In this document: one piece after another, positions 22,494-32,986 of the stretch
How the letters are laid out: each line of letters opens with the position of its first letter
Numbering within the stretch: the stretch's first letter is position 1
DNA from: Henckelia pumila
Taxonomy: Eukaryota > Streptophyta > Magnoliopsida > Lamiales > Gesneriaceae
Assembly (NCBI RefSeq): GCF_033568475.1
Contig: NC_133121.1
Coordinates: 195,124,664-195,188,663 of the forward strand
DNA: 64,000 bases
Direction: 5' to 3'
Notes under the pieces: generated by a model
The model's database searches: none
Told to the model about the DNA's origin: nothing
What the model saw: only the letters and a program-made list of their open reading frames with translations
Translations under genes and position numbers: made by a program

Positions 22494-23940
22494 ATTCCTC
22501 CCCTCTAAGGAATGATTTCATCCTCGAAATCGCATTCAATCAAAATATCAATTCTGATAGACTGAATGATTATCTGAAGTAATTCTCACTTCAATCATCC
22601 AACTCTGATCTTCGTATCTCATCTCTTAATCTCTTGTCAGGTTATCTCTTCTATTCTACATCTATTCTATGGTTCTTCTATTATACTTTAATTACCTGAA
22701 AAGAATTCTCTCTGAGTTGTACCTCAACCAAGGATTTGTCGAATATTCGACTTAACTCACAATCTCTTCAATATCTATTTCATCTGATTAAAGTACATAG
22801 GAAAAATCTAACTGACACTTCCTTATTCTAGATACGTAGAACAATCTGATCCATCATATCGAGCTAGAAAGAATAAATCTTTCCATAACATCATCAATTC
22901 TGTCTGACATCTCATTCAGGAAAATTCAGTTTCAGTGACGACTTGTTTCTCTCTATATTATTCCATGCTCTACATAGAATTTATAACAAGTCTACACTGT
23001 CATTCTGTTCATCGCTTCAAGATCTTTATCAAATATTCATATTTTGAATCTGTATATCAAACACTGCTCTTTCTCGTTGAATTGAATTATGTCTCAAGAA
23101 TAACTTTCTCGTTGACCAATCAGTTCCAGCTTCAAAAGTTATATCTATCATTCACTTGCTAACTCTGTTTCTTCGGTACAAATTCATATTTACATTATCT
23201 GTGTGTCTCAAATCACATCTGATTTGATAGCTGATGCTTCAGAAATATTATTTCAACACAAAAAATATCTGATTTATTTCTTATCGTATCATCAAAGCAC
23301 TATCTCAATATCGACTCGATAGCTGTTACAGGAATCATAATAATTAAGTGGCAATACATCAAGTCAATTAATACCGAATCAGGTATTAAAGTTCTGAGTA
23401 TATTCTCAAAATTCTGGAAAATCAATTCAAACAATCCATTGATCAGAGAATGGTATAATGCAATCACATATAACCAAACTCAAAACATCAATCAATTGAT
23501 GCCACAATCTATCGAAGAAATCTAAAGTTCTATTTTGACAATAGATTTCAATAATTCCTGTAACTCCTCATATCATTAGCTTCTTAACAGATATCTATTC
23601 ATATCTGTATCATGTCCGATATAGTTTATTCTCTAAATCCGATTCATCTTCCCTGACTATCCTTCAATTCAAGGATAATATATTGTACTTTCACATCAAA
23701 GAGTACTCAGAGCTTTAGATACTCTGAATCACAATTCAATAGTAAATCTACTGTCTCAATCTAAAACAATAATTCTTGGCTTACTGTGCAATCTTACAAC
23801 AATTCTGATCACAAATCAGTGATCTGATCATAATTCATATCATCTTATTGATTAATTTCAATCGATCTGATCATAACTACCACAATTTACATCATGCATA
23901 CTGCTTCATCTATGTGATACAAACTCAGACACATTTACCT
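22494..23940 (-). other. Heavily decayed chromovirus internal remnant
   Basis: Only the polypurine tract and the GAGGATGAAATC motif at the left edge can be placed. The rest is AT-rich, built of TCA, TCT and ATC triplets, with no readable domain on either strand, as expected after long C-to-T decay. Short ORFs here are not supported as genes. Confidence 0.4.
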
Positions 23941-25608
23941 CATCCGATAAGGGATTTATGCTATTTTTTTTAAAATATATGGTCTAATATGCTATTAATT
24001 TTAAATAAAGTGTTTTTGTTTTTTTATTTTATTTTTCACAAAGGAACATTGATGCAATTAGCCCTCAAGGGCCTTGGCTCAACTAGTTTGAGCTAGTGTC
24101 GTTACCATGATAACTCTGTATTGGAAATTTGTCGAGTATACTTATCAATGTCCAAAATTTTTTTTCCAAATTCGCTAAAATTCCCATAAATACATGTCAG
24201 GCTATGGAAACATGGTGCTTTACTTTGCTTCACTATTTTTTGGTCCAAATGTGAGGTTTTCACAGTGCTTGGCTTCTTTTTTAACATATTATGCCACATC
24301 AATTTTGTGATATTTTCTTTCTTTAGGTTGGATGATTGAGTGTAGGTTATTTTGTTTCGGTGGCATTGTAAAAAAACGAGCAATATTGTAGATGTGGATC
24401 ATTTGAATCCATAATCGAAAAGTTACTTTGTCTGAAGGTGGTCAGGTACTTCTTTTAGGTATATTCCAAATGCTAAATAATTAAATTTCTCAAATCTAGG
24501 ATTCTTATTACCATGATTTTTCACGGGGCCTAAGATTACTAGAGAAGACATCGAGTGGGTCTGAAAATTCTTCACTGTAAAATGATAAATTGTGTAGCTC
24601 TGCTACATCCCGTTGATTTTATTGCCTATTTTGGATAAAAGTGATGATTTGACTTGACTTGAAAGTAGGAACAGCATTTCCGCATAGCATAATTGCAGGA
24701 AAATGACTTTCACATTTTCTTCTTGACAACACCTGACAGAATGTGTGAAGTGGCTCCAAACAATCACTAACTTGCCTATCACTGCTTCTTGATATTATAC
24801 TGGTGCCCCTTGTTGATATCTCATTACAAATATATTTCAGACGCCCTAGCTATACAAGCTGGTTGTATCCAATCACGGAGCTAGACAACTTGATTACGTT
24901 CCTGCAACCATAATAGCCTTGGAATATGTTATATTTACTTATTTTATGCCCTAGTACTTAGTTCGTTCCTCTTGGACAGTGACTTAAAGAGAGGCCAGGG
25001 CAACTAGCAAGGACGGTCGTCTCCATTTCTCTTTAACCTTTGGACTGGAGGTTGTTAAATATCTAAACTGTTGATTGTGTCTAGTAATTCATATAATGAT
25101 TCCCCAACCTTGAGAAAGCGTTTTTCGTTACTTGTTGATCCATTGTCTTTTTAACTCATGCTAGGAAATAAAAAACTTTCTCCAGTCTCCCTTGATGGTC
25201 CAAAAAACGAATCCACTTAGAACAAGAATCCACAACATCTGCAGTGTTTACTTTATGCAAATAATATTAACATTTTGCGGAGACCTCTGGGGTTGGTCCA
25301 GGAGCTAGAATGTCTATTTACTCAGACATGTAATTCGACCCAGGATTTTTCTTCTCCTTTGGTGTTTTTAATCCTTGAGTGGGAATAGGATCACTGAATT
25401 TTTATCAAAGCAGATCATGGTGATTTAATCATTTGTTATGGGTGACTCCTACCTTTCTATATTACATAGCTATTGATAATGCTGATACCTAATGCTTTCC
25501 GATTTGTCAGGTATTTATCCCAGTTTTTTGCATGCAGAAAAGAATAAAATCAATCCTTTTATGGCTTGGCTGTGTTACCAAATAGCTACAGGTTACTAAA
25601 TCAAGGTG
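23941..25608. other. Unidentified T-rich segment within the CACTA element
   Basis: No long reading frame, RNA gene or known repeat is seen. The texture (T-rich stretches, TTTCTTTAG/G and CAG/GTACTT-like junctions around 24330 and 24448) resembles introns with short exons, so a captured host-gene fragment is possible. I could not match a protein. Confidence 0.3.
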
Positions 25609-25609
25609 A

Positions 25610-25664
<55 letters not shown>

Positions 25665-25830
25665 TTCTTTTATGGTGCCCAACACTATATGTCTACTTCA
25701 TGCCCACCATGTACAATAGATGAGTTGATCGGTACAATAGATGAGTTGACTTGTACATGGTGGACATGAAGTGAGCATATAGTGTTGGGCACCATAAAAG
25801 AACTATATATATATATGTATATATATATAG
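25609..25830. repeat. (TA)n microsatellite split by a foldback element
   Basis: About 50 bp of alternating TA lie left of 25662, and about 25 bp right of 25805. Confidence 0.9.
25663..25804. mobile_element. 142-bp foldback MITE inserted in (TA)n
   Basis: Inverted arms of 53 bp (25663-25715 and 25752-25804) match at about 49 positions and begin AGTTCTTTTATGGTGCCC. The 36-bp centre holds most of a tandem repeat of GTACAATAGATGAGTTGA. TA repeats flank both sides, so the target duplication is TA or hidden in the microsatellite. The rice Micron family is known for such (TA)n association. No coding capacity. Confidence 0.85.
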
Positions 25831-26039
25831 TTTTTAAGTGTATCTTTTCTTCATAATTAAATAATATCTAGATGTTTTTTTTCTTTCCTGCGTGTTGGCC
25901 AAAAATTGATAGAATCATTGCCACCTTAGAGATGTGTATATGATTTGAGTTTGTTTTCTCATTTATAAGTACGAAACTATCTTTTGAAAAAAAATATATA
26001 TCTTCTTGCACTTCGACAATTTCATATTAAATGGTGAAG

Positions 26040-26560
26040 TTAAATAAATATTTTACTTCACCATATGTCTTCTATTACTTCGGCAATTTAACTAACCGAC
26101 GAAGCAAACGAATGTCTTTCACTTCGTCAATTAATGAAATTGTCAAAGTACAAGACATTATTTTACTTCGTCAATTAGTGAAATTTCCAAAGTAAAAAAA
26201 TTTCTTCTACTTCATCAATTACTGTCATTGCCAAAGTTTAAACATATATTTTACTTCGGCAATTTCATTAATCGACAAAGTACAAGCATATGTTTTACTT
26301 CGTAAATTTATGAAATTAACAAAGTAAACGACTCTCTTTTAATTCGTTAATTAATGAAATTTCCGAAGTAAAATATATGTTTTTACTTCGGCATCGGCTC
26401 AATCCTGAACCGGTTTTGGCTCCATGAACCGACCAAAGACTTCGGTCATTTCAGGGCTACGACTTAGGTTATAACGCGAAGTAAAACAGTACCTATTACT
26501 TCACGTGACACTACTTCGATAGTTATCTACGACTTCGGTTAATAACCGAAGTCTTTTGTG
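26040..26560. repeat. Subterminal ACTTCG repeats, right end of the CACTA element
   Basis: At least ten copies of TTTACTTCGNCAATT or its complement alternate in both directions. A perfect hairpin GACTTCGGTT-AAT-AACCGAAGTC lies at 26531-26553, 12 bp inside the terminal repeat. In CACTA elements such repeats bind the element's own regulatory protein. Confidence 0.75.
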
Positions 26561-26575
26561 ACTTTTCTACTAGTG

Positions 26576-27520
26576 ATATATATGCCATCTTTTGATTTTT
26601 TCTTTGTAAATCCTGGCATTTTCATATGCATCCAACCTTAGCTCCTCAAGTTCATGCAATTGCAGCAACCGCTCCTCACCTGTGGCAGTAACATCAAAGT
26701 TCAGAAATTTAATATCCCATAATGCTTTATGTTTAAGTTCAACAGGGAGATGACACGCTTTACCATATAACAACCTAAAGGGAGAAGTTCCTATAGATGT
26801 TTTAAAAGCAGTATGATAAGCCCATAACGCGTCATCAAGCTTATTGGACCATTATTTCCGATTGGAGTTTACAGTTTTTTCCAATATAAGTTTTAACTCC
26901 CTGTTTGAAATTTCAACTTGGCCACTAGTTTTGGGGTGATAAGGTGTTGCCACCTTGTGAGTGATCCCATATTTGTTCAAAAGTGTGTCAAATTGATTAT
27001 TACAAAAGTGGGTTCCTCCATCACTAAGTATGGATCTAGGTGTACCATATCTAGCAAAAATAAATTTTTTCAAAAATTTGACAACCACCCTAGAGTCATT
27101 TTTTTCTACATGCGAGTTCTTCAACCCATTTAGACACATAATCAACTGCTACCAAAATGTATTTATTTCCTTCAAAATCAGGAAACGGTCTCATAAAATC
27201 AATGCCCCAAACATCAAAAACTTCGCATACAAGTATATTATTCAAGGGCATCTCATGTTTTCTAGATATATTTCCAATTCTTTGACATGCATCACAAGCA
27301 ATCACATAGGTGTAAGCATCCTTAAACAATGAAGGCCAATAAAATCCTGACTGTAGCACTTTAGCAGCGGTACGACCCACGCCAAAGTGACCTCCAGTCG
27401 AACTTGTGTGACAGTGTGAGAGTATAGAATTTACCTCTTCAGCTGGGATACATCTACGAATTATATCATCTGCACAGATCTTAAAAAAAAAGGATCTTCC
27501 CACAAAAAATATTTCAACTC
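26576..27520 (-). pseudogene. Integrase of element C (zinc-binding and catalytic parts)
   Basis: Integrase joins the cDNA to chromosomal DNA. From the N-terminal side: the zinc-binding HHCC region ([12 protein letters not shown] ... [11 protein letters not shown]), then the catalytic core with its three acidic residues in [25 protein letters not shown] and [10 protein letters not shown], then [17 protein letters not shown] and a charged helix ending KIKRWH. A frameshift near 27120 follows VEELACRK and a stop follows VNSNRK near 26852. The CACTA element interrupts it just after KRWH; the C-terminal part lies at 20155-20432. Confidence 0.9.
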
Positions 27521-28093
27521 AGAGAAAAATTTCTTTTTCTGTTGATAATTCAAATGCGGGGGAAGAAACATTACTTGAAAGATAGTTCACGATGTCTGCA
27601 TACCATGGTAGATTCGTTACCTCGAAGAGCTGCTCGTCTAGGAATTCATCATGAATCACTTGCGTTTCCGTTCTTTGATTCTCCAAACGAGAAAGATGAT
27701 CCGCTACTTGATTCTCCGAGCCTTTCCTGTCAACAATTTCCAAGTCAAATTTTTGTAAAAGTAATACCCAACGAATTAACCTGGGTTTAGCATACTTCTT
27801 GCTCATCAAGTATTTCAGCGCCGAATGATCAGTGTGGACTACAACTTTACTTCCCAGCAAATATGATATGAATTTGTACAATGCAAACACTACGGCAAGA
27901 AGTTCTTTTTTGGTTGTGGCGTAGTTTAGTTGGGCGGCTGACAGGGTGATACTGGCATAATAAATCACATGAAGTACTTTATCCCTTTTCTGTCCAAGCA
28001 CGGCTCCCAACGCGGTGTCACTGGCATCACATATTAACTCAAAAGGAAACTCCAGTCAGGTGCTACTATCATAGGTGCAGTTGTCAATTTCTG
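27521..28093 (-). pseudogene. RNase H region of element C
   Basis: The frame [52 protein letters not shown] and [16 protein letters not shown] is the Ty3/gypsy RNase H, which removes the RNA strand during cDNA synthesis. The upstream end, where the first catalytic Asp is expected, is frameshifted near 28020-28090. A stop after STEKEIFL separates it from integrase. The next stretch toward integrase ([10 protein letters not shown]) is the usual Athila linker. Confidence 0.88.
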
Positions 28094-29056
28094 CTTCTAT
28101 ATCTGAAAAGCCTGTAAACACTCAGCAGAAAAATTAAAAGGAACCTTTTTTATCAACAAATTAGCAAGGGGTTTAACAATTGAAGAAAAATCTTTAATAA
28201 ATCTCCTATAGACACCCGCATGTCCTAGAAAGCTTCTTATCCCTTTCAAGTTCGTGGGAGGTGGAAGTTTTTCAACTACTTCTAATTTTTCCTGATCCAC
28301 CTCCACACCTTTTTCAGACACCTTGTGCCCTAAGACAATACCTTCTCTTACCATGAAGTGGCATTTCTCCCAATTTAATACAAGGTTGCTTTTTTCACAC
28401 CTCTGAAACACTTTTTTCAAATTACAAAGACATGCATCAAAAGAAGAGCCAACCACAGAAAAATCATCCATAAAAACCTCAATAAATTTTTCTACCATGT
28501 CATGGAAAATAGCCATCATGCAACGCTGAAAAGTAGCAGGGGCATTACAAAAACCAAACGGCATCCGTTGATATGCAAAAGTGCCATATGGACAAGTAAA
28601 AAAAGTTTTGTGTTGGTCCTCAGGTAATATGGGAATTTGAATATAACCCATATAACCTTTTAAGAAATAGTAAAAAGCATGCCCTGCAAGTCTCTCAAGC
28701 ATCTGGTCAATAAAGGGAAGGGGAAAATGATCTTTACGAGTGGCATCGTTCAATTTCCTATAATCAATACAAACCCGCCAACCCGTAACAGTTCTAGCAG
28801 GAATTAATTCATTATTTTCATTCCCAATAACAGTAAACCCTCCCTTTTTAGGCACTATTTGAATTCGACTCACTCATTCACTGTCAGAGATAGGATAGAT
28901 AATACCTGCATCGAGTAGCTTGATCACCTCCTTTTTCACTACCTCTTGCATAGCTGGGTTAAGTTGTCTCTGTGGTTTAGTAGATTTCTTGTGCTCCGCC
29001 TCCATCAGTATCTTGTGCATACATATGGTTGGACTGATTCCCTTTATGTCAGCCAA
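28094..29056 (-). pseudogene. Reverse transcriptase of element C
   Basis: Blocks in order: ILMEAEHKKSTKPQRQLNP, YPISDSE then a stop where the family has W, VPKKGGFTVI, CIDYRKLNDATRKDHFPLPF, FTCPYGTFAYQRMPFGFCNA, the catalytic FMDDFSVVG (about 28459-28474), CHFMVREGIVLGHKVS and [16 protein letters not shown]. The first catalytic aspartate region reads FLKGYMGY where F has FLDDYLGY and D has FLDGYSCY, so a key Asp has become Lys. The enzyme copies element RNA into DNA. Decay includes that change, the stop near 28875 and a frame change near 29056. Confidence 0.9.
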
Positions 29057-29815
29057 GCTTCATCCTTTGGCTCTTATATTCTCTCTGATTACCCGCAATA
29101 ATTTTTCCTCCTCGCACCCTGTCAAATAAGACAAACAGATTACTGGCAGTTTATCATTCCTTAATAAATACAAATATTTTAAATGATAAGGGAGTGGTTT
29201 GAGTTCAAGCGTAGGGGGCTCCTCGGTGGATGGATTCAATGGTTTTGGAATATGGCCAAGCTCCCCCATCTTGGTATTGATAGATCTTTCAAAGGGTATA
29301 CTCCCATCCAGATATCTTGCCACTTCATGCACTTCATCACTAACATTCTCCTCATCCATTGTTTCTGTCAAACATAATTCTAATGGATCCACGGACAACT
29401 GTTCCTGCAACGAATACTCAACAAAATCATCAGTAACATCAACTCTGAAACAATCAGAATTGTCTGCAGGATAACGAAGTCCCTGAAAAAATTAAAAATC
29501 ACGCTCTCATCATTCATACGCAAAATTAGTTCTCCCTTATGCACATCAATTAAGGTCTTTCCAGTGGATAAAAATGGTCTACCTAAAATAAGAGGTATCT
29601 CACGATCCTCTTCCATGTCAAGCAGAACAAAATCCACTGGAAATATAAATTTATCAACCTTAACCAAACATCTTCCACAATCCCCCTTGGATATTTTATA
29701 GATCTGTCAGCCAATTGAAGGGAGATAGTGGTTGGCCTAATTTCACCAATACCTAGCTTTTCAAAACAAGAATAAGACATAAGATTGATACTGGCACCTA
29801 AATCACATAAATCCT
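29057..29815 (-). pseudogene. Aspartic protease and linker of element C
   Basis: The active-site motif DLGASINLMSYS lies at about 29769-29803, followed by [33 protein letters not shown] and [20 protein letters not shown]. The enzyme cuts the gag-pol polyprotein. Frameshifts near 29665 and 29410 break the frame. The downstream linker contains FERSINTKMGELGHIPKPL and [17 protein letters not shown], typical of Athila pol just before RT. Confidence 0.85.
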
Positions 29816-31419
29816 TATTTAAGAATGATTTTCCAATAGTGCATGGGATTGAAAGCTATCGGGATCCTTAAGTTTCGGAGGGAGTTTATTTTGTAAGATA
29901 GCATAACATTCCTCCGACAACTTTACAGTTTCAAAATCCACTAATTTTCTCTTGTTAGAAAAAATCTCTTTCAAAAATTTTGCATAACTGGGCATTTGAG
30001 CCAAATAATATGCAAATGGAATATTAATGTGAAGCTTTTTGAAAATCTCTAAAAATTTGCAAATTGATTGTCCAATTGCAGTTGCTTTGCTCTCTGGGGG
30101 AAGGGAAGTTTACTCAAATCTATATTTTCATTATTAGTTGGGTTAGAAGACTTACCTTTCTTACCCATAGGCGCCGAATCTGCATGCTTTGGTACTTCCT
30201 CTATCCCTTTTTCAATGACTGGATCATTTATTTCTTCATCATCAATTTCCTTCTCTGTAGTCTGTGCTTGCGATCTAGTAACTGCCAAGATAGCATTGAC
30301 ATCCCTTGGATTTTTTCAGCATTGCTAGGCCACGAGCCTGCTTGCCTAATTGACAGTTGTGTCGCTATTTGGATCATCTGTGTCTCCAACTTTTGCAACA
30401 TTGCCTCTTGATTCGGTAGACGAGTCTCAGTACCCGCTACATATTTCATCATGATTTCTTCAAAAGAGGGATTTTTCTCTACTGGCTTTGAAGTGTTGGT
30501 TGTGGGATCAGTAGATTTCTATGAGAGATTCGGGTGACTCTTCTAGCCAGGATTATAAGTGTTGTTGTACAGATTGTATGGTTTTCTCCCTTGATTTCCC
30601 ATGAAGTTTGCCGCATCAATTTCAAAGACCTGCTGCTCCTTAGTTTGCTGAACTTGTACCTGATTAGTTGGAGTTGTTTGCATTATCGTCATTTGATATG
30701 TAAGAGCATCAATTTTAGCATTCAGCGCTGTCAGTGTATCGACTTCTAGAACTCCAGCCTTTTTCTCCTTCTTCACGTCTGGCCATCCTATATTTCTTTC
30801 AGCCATGTTTCCAATAATCTCTCACGCTTCTGCTGGTGTCTTTTTTAATAAACTTCCATTAGCAGCAGCATCCAACATGGACCAAACCGACTGATCAACT
30901 CCACTGTAAAATGTCTGAGTCTGTTGGCCCTGAGTGAGATTATGCAGAGGACACATCCTCAACATATTTTAAATCTAGTCCATGTTGCATGAAGAGATTC
31001 TCCCTCCTTTTGCTTAAATGATATTATGTCAGAGAAAAGTTTTGCCATCTTTGTAGGAGGGAAATACTTGTTCAAAAAAATTTGAATAAGTTGGGTCCAA
31101 GTAGGGATAGAACCCGCAGGCAGATCATCCAGCCACTCTACAGCTTTTCCTTGTAAAGAGAATGGGAATAACCGTAGTCACACTGCATCAGGTGTTACCC
31201 CATTAAACTTAAACGTGTCGCAGATCGACATAAAACACTCCAGATGAGCGTCGGGGTCTTCTACAAATGTCCCCCAAACTGAGCTTGTAGTTGAATCATC
31301 TGAATAATAGCAGACTTTAACTCAAAGTTGTTCGCCTCGACAGTCGGGCGAACTATGCTAGATCCATAGCCTTCAGTTGGTAGACGAATTAAATCAAGAA
31401 TAGTTCTATTATCCGCCAT
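29816..31419 (-). pseudogene. gag of element C
   Basis: The start is MADNRTILDL at 31419, about 245 bp after the primer site. A frameshift near 31263 follows IQMIQLQAQFGG. The gag core is then readable: LRLFPFSLQGKAVEWLDDLP, GSIPTWTQLIQIFLNKYFPP, preceded by a stop at the Arg before LRLF (CGA to TGA). Further frame breaks lie near 30950. After them come ERNIGWPDVKKEKKAGVLEV, NNTYNPG followed by a stop, and a lysine-rich part leading to LPFPQRAKQLQLDNQFANFL and ILQNKLPPKLKDP. No zinc knuckle is visible, as in A and F. Confidence 0.85.
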
Positions 31420-31663
31420 GTCCTCTTCTGATTCAGATTCTGTCTCAGTTCAAGATTGATAGATCTCTTAACACTTCTGATTTTGCTGAGCGTGCGTTCG
31501 ATCTCTAGATCAAGCGGTATGAGCTCCCTAGATTGAATGCTATGCATGCACAACAGCTAGTACCTGAAAATCACAAAGAAAAGAAAAGATTTCAGAATTT
31601 ATAAAAACAAATAAAAATAAAGTCTAATATCAAGTGAAATAAAAATTCTGATATCACAAACAG

Positions 31664-31681
31664 CTCTCGGCAACGGCGCCA
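31664..31681 (-). other. Primer binding site of element C (tRNA-Asp type)
   Basis: The minus strand reads TGGCGCCGTTGCCGAGAG. The first 15 bases complement the 3' end of plant tRNA-Asp exactly. It lies 6 bp from the LTR end. Confidence 0.9.
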
Positions 31682-31687
31682 AAAACT

Positions 31688-32986
31688 TGACTGCCTAAAT
31701 CGGTGTGATAAAAATATTTTGGCAAGCATACCAGGTCAAGTAATAGATAGTGGACAAAGGTCCAGATGTCGAAACCACAGGGAGTGTTATTTTGTAACTA
31801 CCAAAATATGATTACTTCTACTTAATCTAGACTAGCTAATAAAAGTGATGAAATTTCAGATTTTAAACTAAGAAATAACTTTGCAAATAAAATAAAATTA
31901 ATAAAACGCAGCAGAAAATTTGGATTAAATTCAAATATGAGAAAATCTCGATCAAGGACACACGTAGGTACCGAAAAAATCATGTAACAAGTAGCCGATT
32001 CAGGACTCAGATTTAATCTTAAATTACGGTGAATTCTCCTAATTTGTTTAAAGGTCTATTTCTAAAACAATTAAACCTATTCAAATATTGACGGATTAAT
32101 TTTTCATAATTCTAATCAAATTCAAACGCATGAAGAACTGTGATAATTCAGTTTGCACCTAAAACCGCACGATAAAATCGAATGCTATTTCCAGTCAATT
32201 TTACTTCGTGTTAATTATTAGAGTGATCAAAATCAATTCCTCCTCTGTCGACTTATAACCGATTAACATGCAAGCAAATAGTTGACCAGTCTATTCACAA
32301 AACAAATATAAATCTAAAAATCAATAAAATAAAACCAAATCTGAAAAATTCCAAATAAACATCCAAGTTTTCTACATGAATTTGTTCGGCCCAATCGCGT
32401 GGCCTTGATCGAAAAGAAAGAACTACTCAAGGTCTAATATAATTCACAATAATAGTTTTCAATCCCAAACATCAACTAAAAATCAAAAAGAAAAGAAAAA
32501 AAGAACATAATGGTAGATGATGAACTAGCCGCCTCTTGCCTCCTCAATCTCCTTGTAACCCTCAATCTAATGGAAAAACGATATTTAAGTACCCACAAAT
32601 CTCTAAAAGATAATGTCCATCACGAGCAAGAGTTTCCAAAATAAAAAATTATGCACATCATTCTCGCTCAAGCGAGAACAACTCTGGAGCTTTCCGCATT
32701 TTCTACCTCGCTCGAGCGGACATATCACACACTCGAGCGATAAAAACTATGAAATTTTCTCTTCAACATACCTCGCTCGAGTGAGCACAACATGCGCTCG
32801 AGCGAGAACAAAGCTGTCCAAATCATCAATTTTCTTGACATTCCCTATAAAATAAACCAGGAGACAGTATTCAAACAAATGCATGAAATATACTTAAACT
32901 GATTAACAAAAACAACAATAACACATGAATGCATGCAAAAACTTTAATGAAACACCACAAAATATGTATGTAAAACACATTTATCA
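31688..32986 (-). repeat. 5' LTR of element C
   Basis: TGATAAATGTG at 32986 to GGCAGTCA at 31688, 1299 bp, with the right target duplication AACTC at 32987. It is near-identical to the 3' LTR. Dyads are at about 32712 and 32776, and a collapsed single half-site (CTCAAG) at about 32668 replaces the first dyad. Confidence 0.9.
32665..32803. promoter_or_regulatory. CTCGAG dyads in the 5' LTR of element C
   Basis: Two full dyads have 15-bp spacers (CTCGAG-15-CTCGAG). The first unit is shortened by exactly 21 bp compared with the 3' LTR, leaving one half-site. Confidence 0.7.

Larger units (their letters stand above)
20433..26575. mobile_element. CACTA (En/Spm-type) transposon inside integrase of element C
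   Basis: Terminal inverted repeats CACTAGTAGAA (20433-20443) and TTCTACTAGTG (26565-26575) bound a 6143-bp insert that splits one integrase gene. Both ends carry subterminal repeats built on ACTTCG (left about 20450-20690; right about 26040-26560), a CACTA hallmark. No transposase is recognisable, so it is non-autonomous. It carries a chromovirus 3' LTR with flanking internal DNA (about 20745-23940), an unidentified T-rich segment and a MITE in (TA)n. The expected 3-bp target duplication is not seen (TTT left, ATA right). Confidence 0.8.
3614..32986 (-). mobile_element. Element C: near-complete Athila-like LTR retrotransposon, split by two insertions
   Basis: Both LTRs are present (31688-32986 upstream, 3614-4913 downstream) and both ends are flanked by AACTC (3609-3613 and 32987-32991), which proves one insertion event. 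Without element A (6167-18196) and the CACTA transposon (20433-26575), C is about 11.2 kb. Order on the minus strand: LTR, tRNA-Asp primer site, gag, protease, RT, RNase H, integrase, hairpin, dyad array, leader, ORF3, hairpin, 3' UTR, polypurine tract, LTR. Stops and frameshifts in gag and pol make it non-functional. Confidence 0.88.

Noticed and set aside
23941..25608. Host gene with introns
   Set aside because: Splice-like junctions exist, but no exon translates into a recognisable protein. Kept only as a possibility.
20433..26575. Transposase gene within the CACTA element
   Set aside because: No frame resembling a CACTA transposase was found on either strand.
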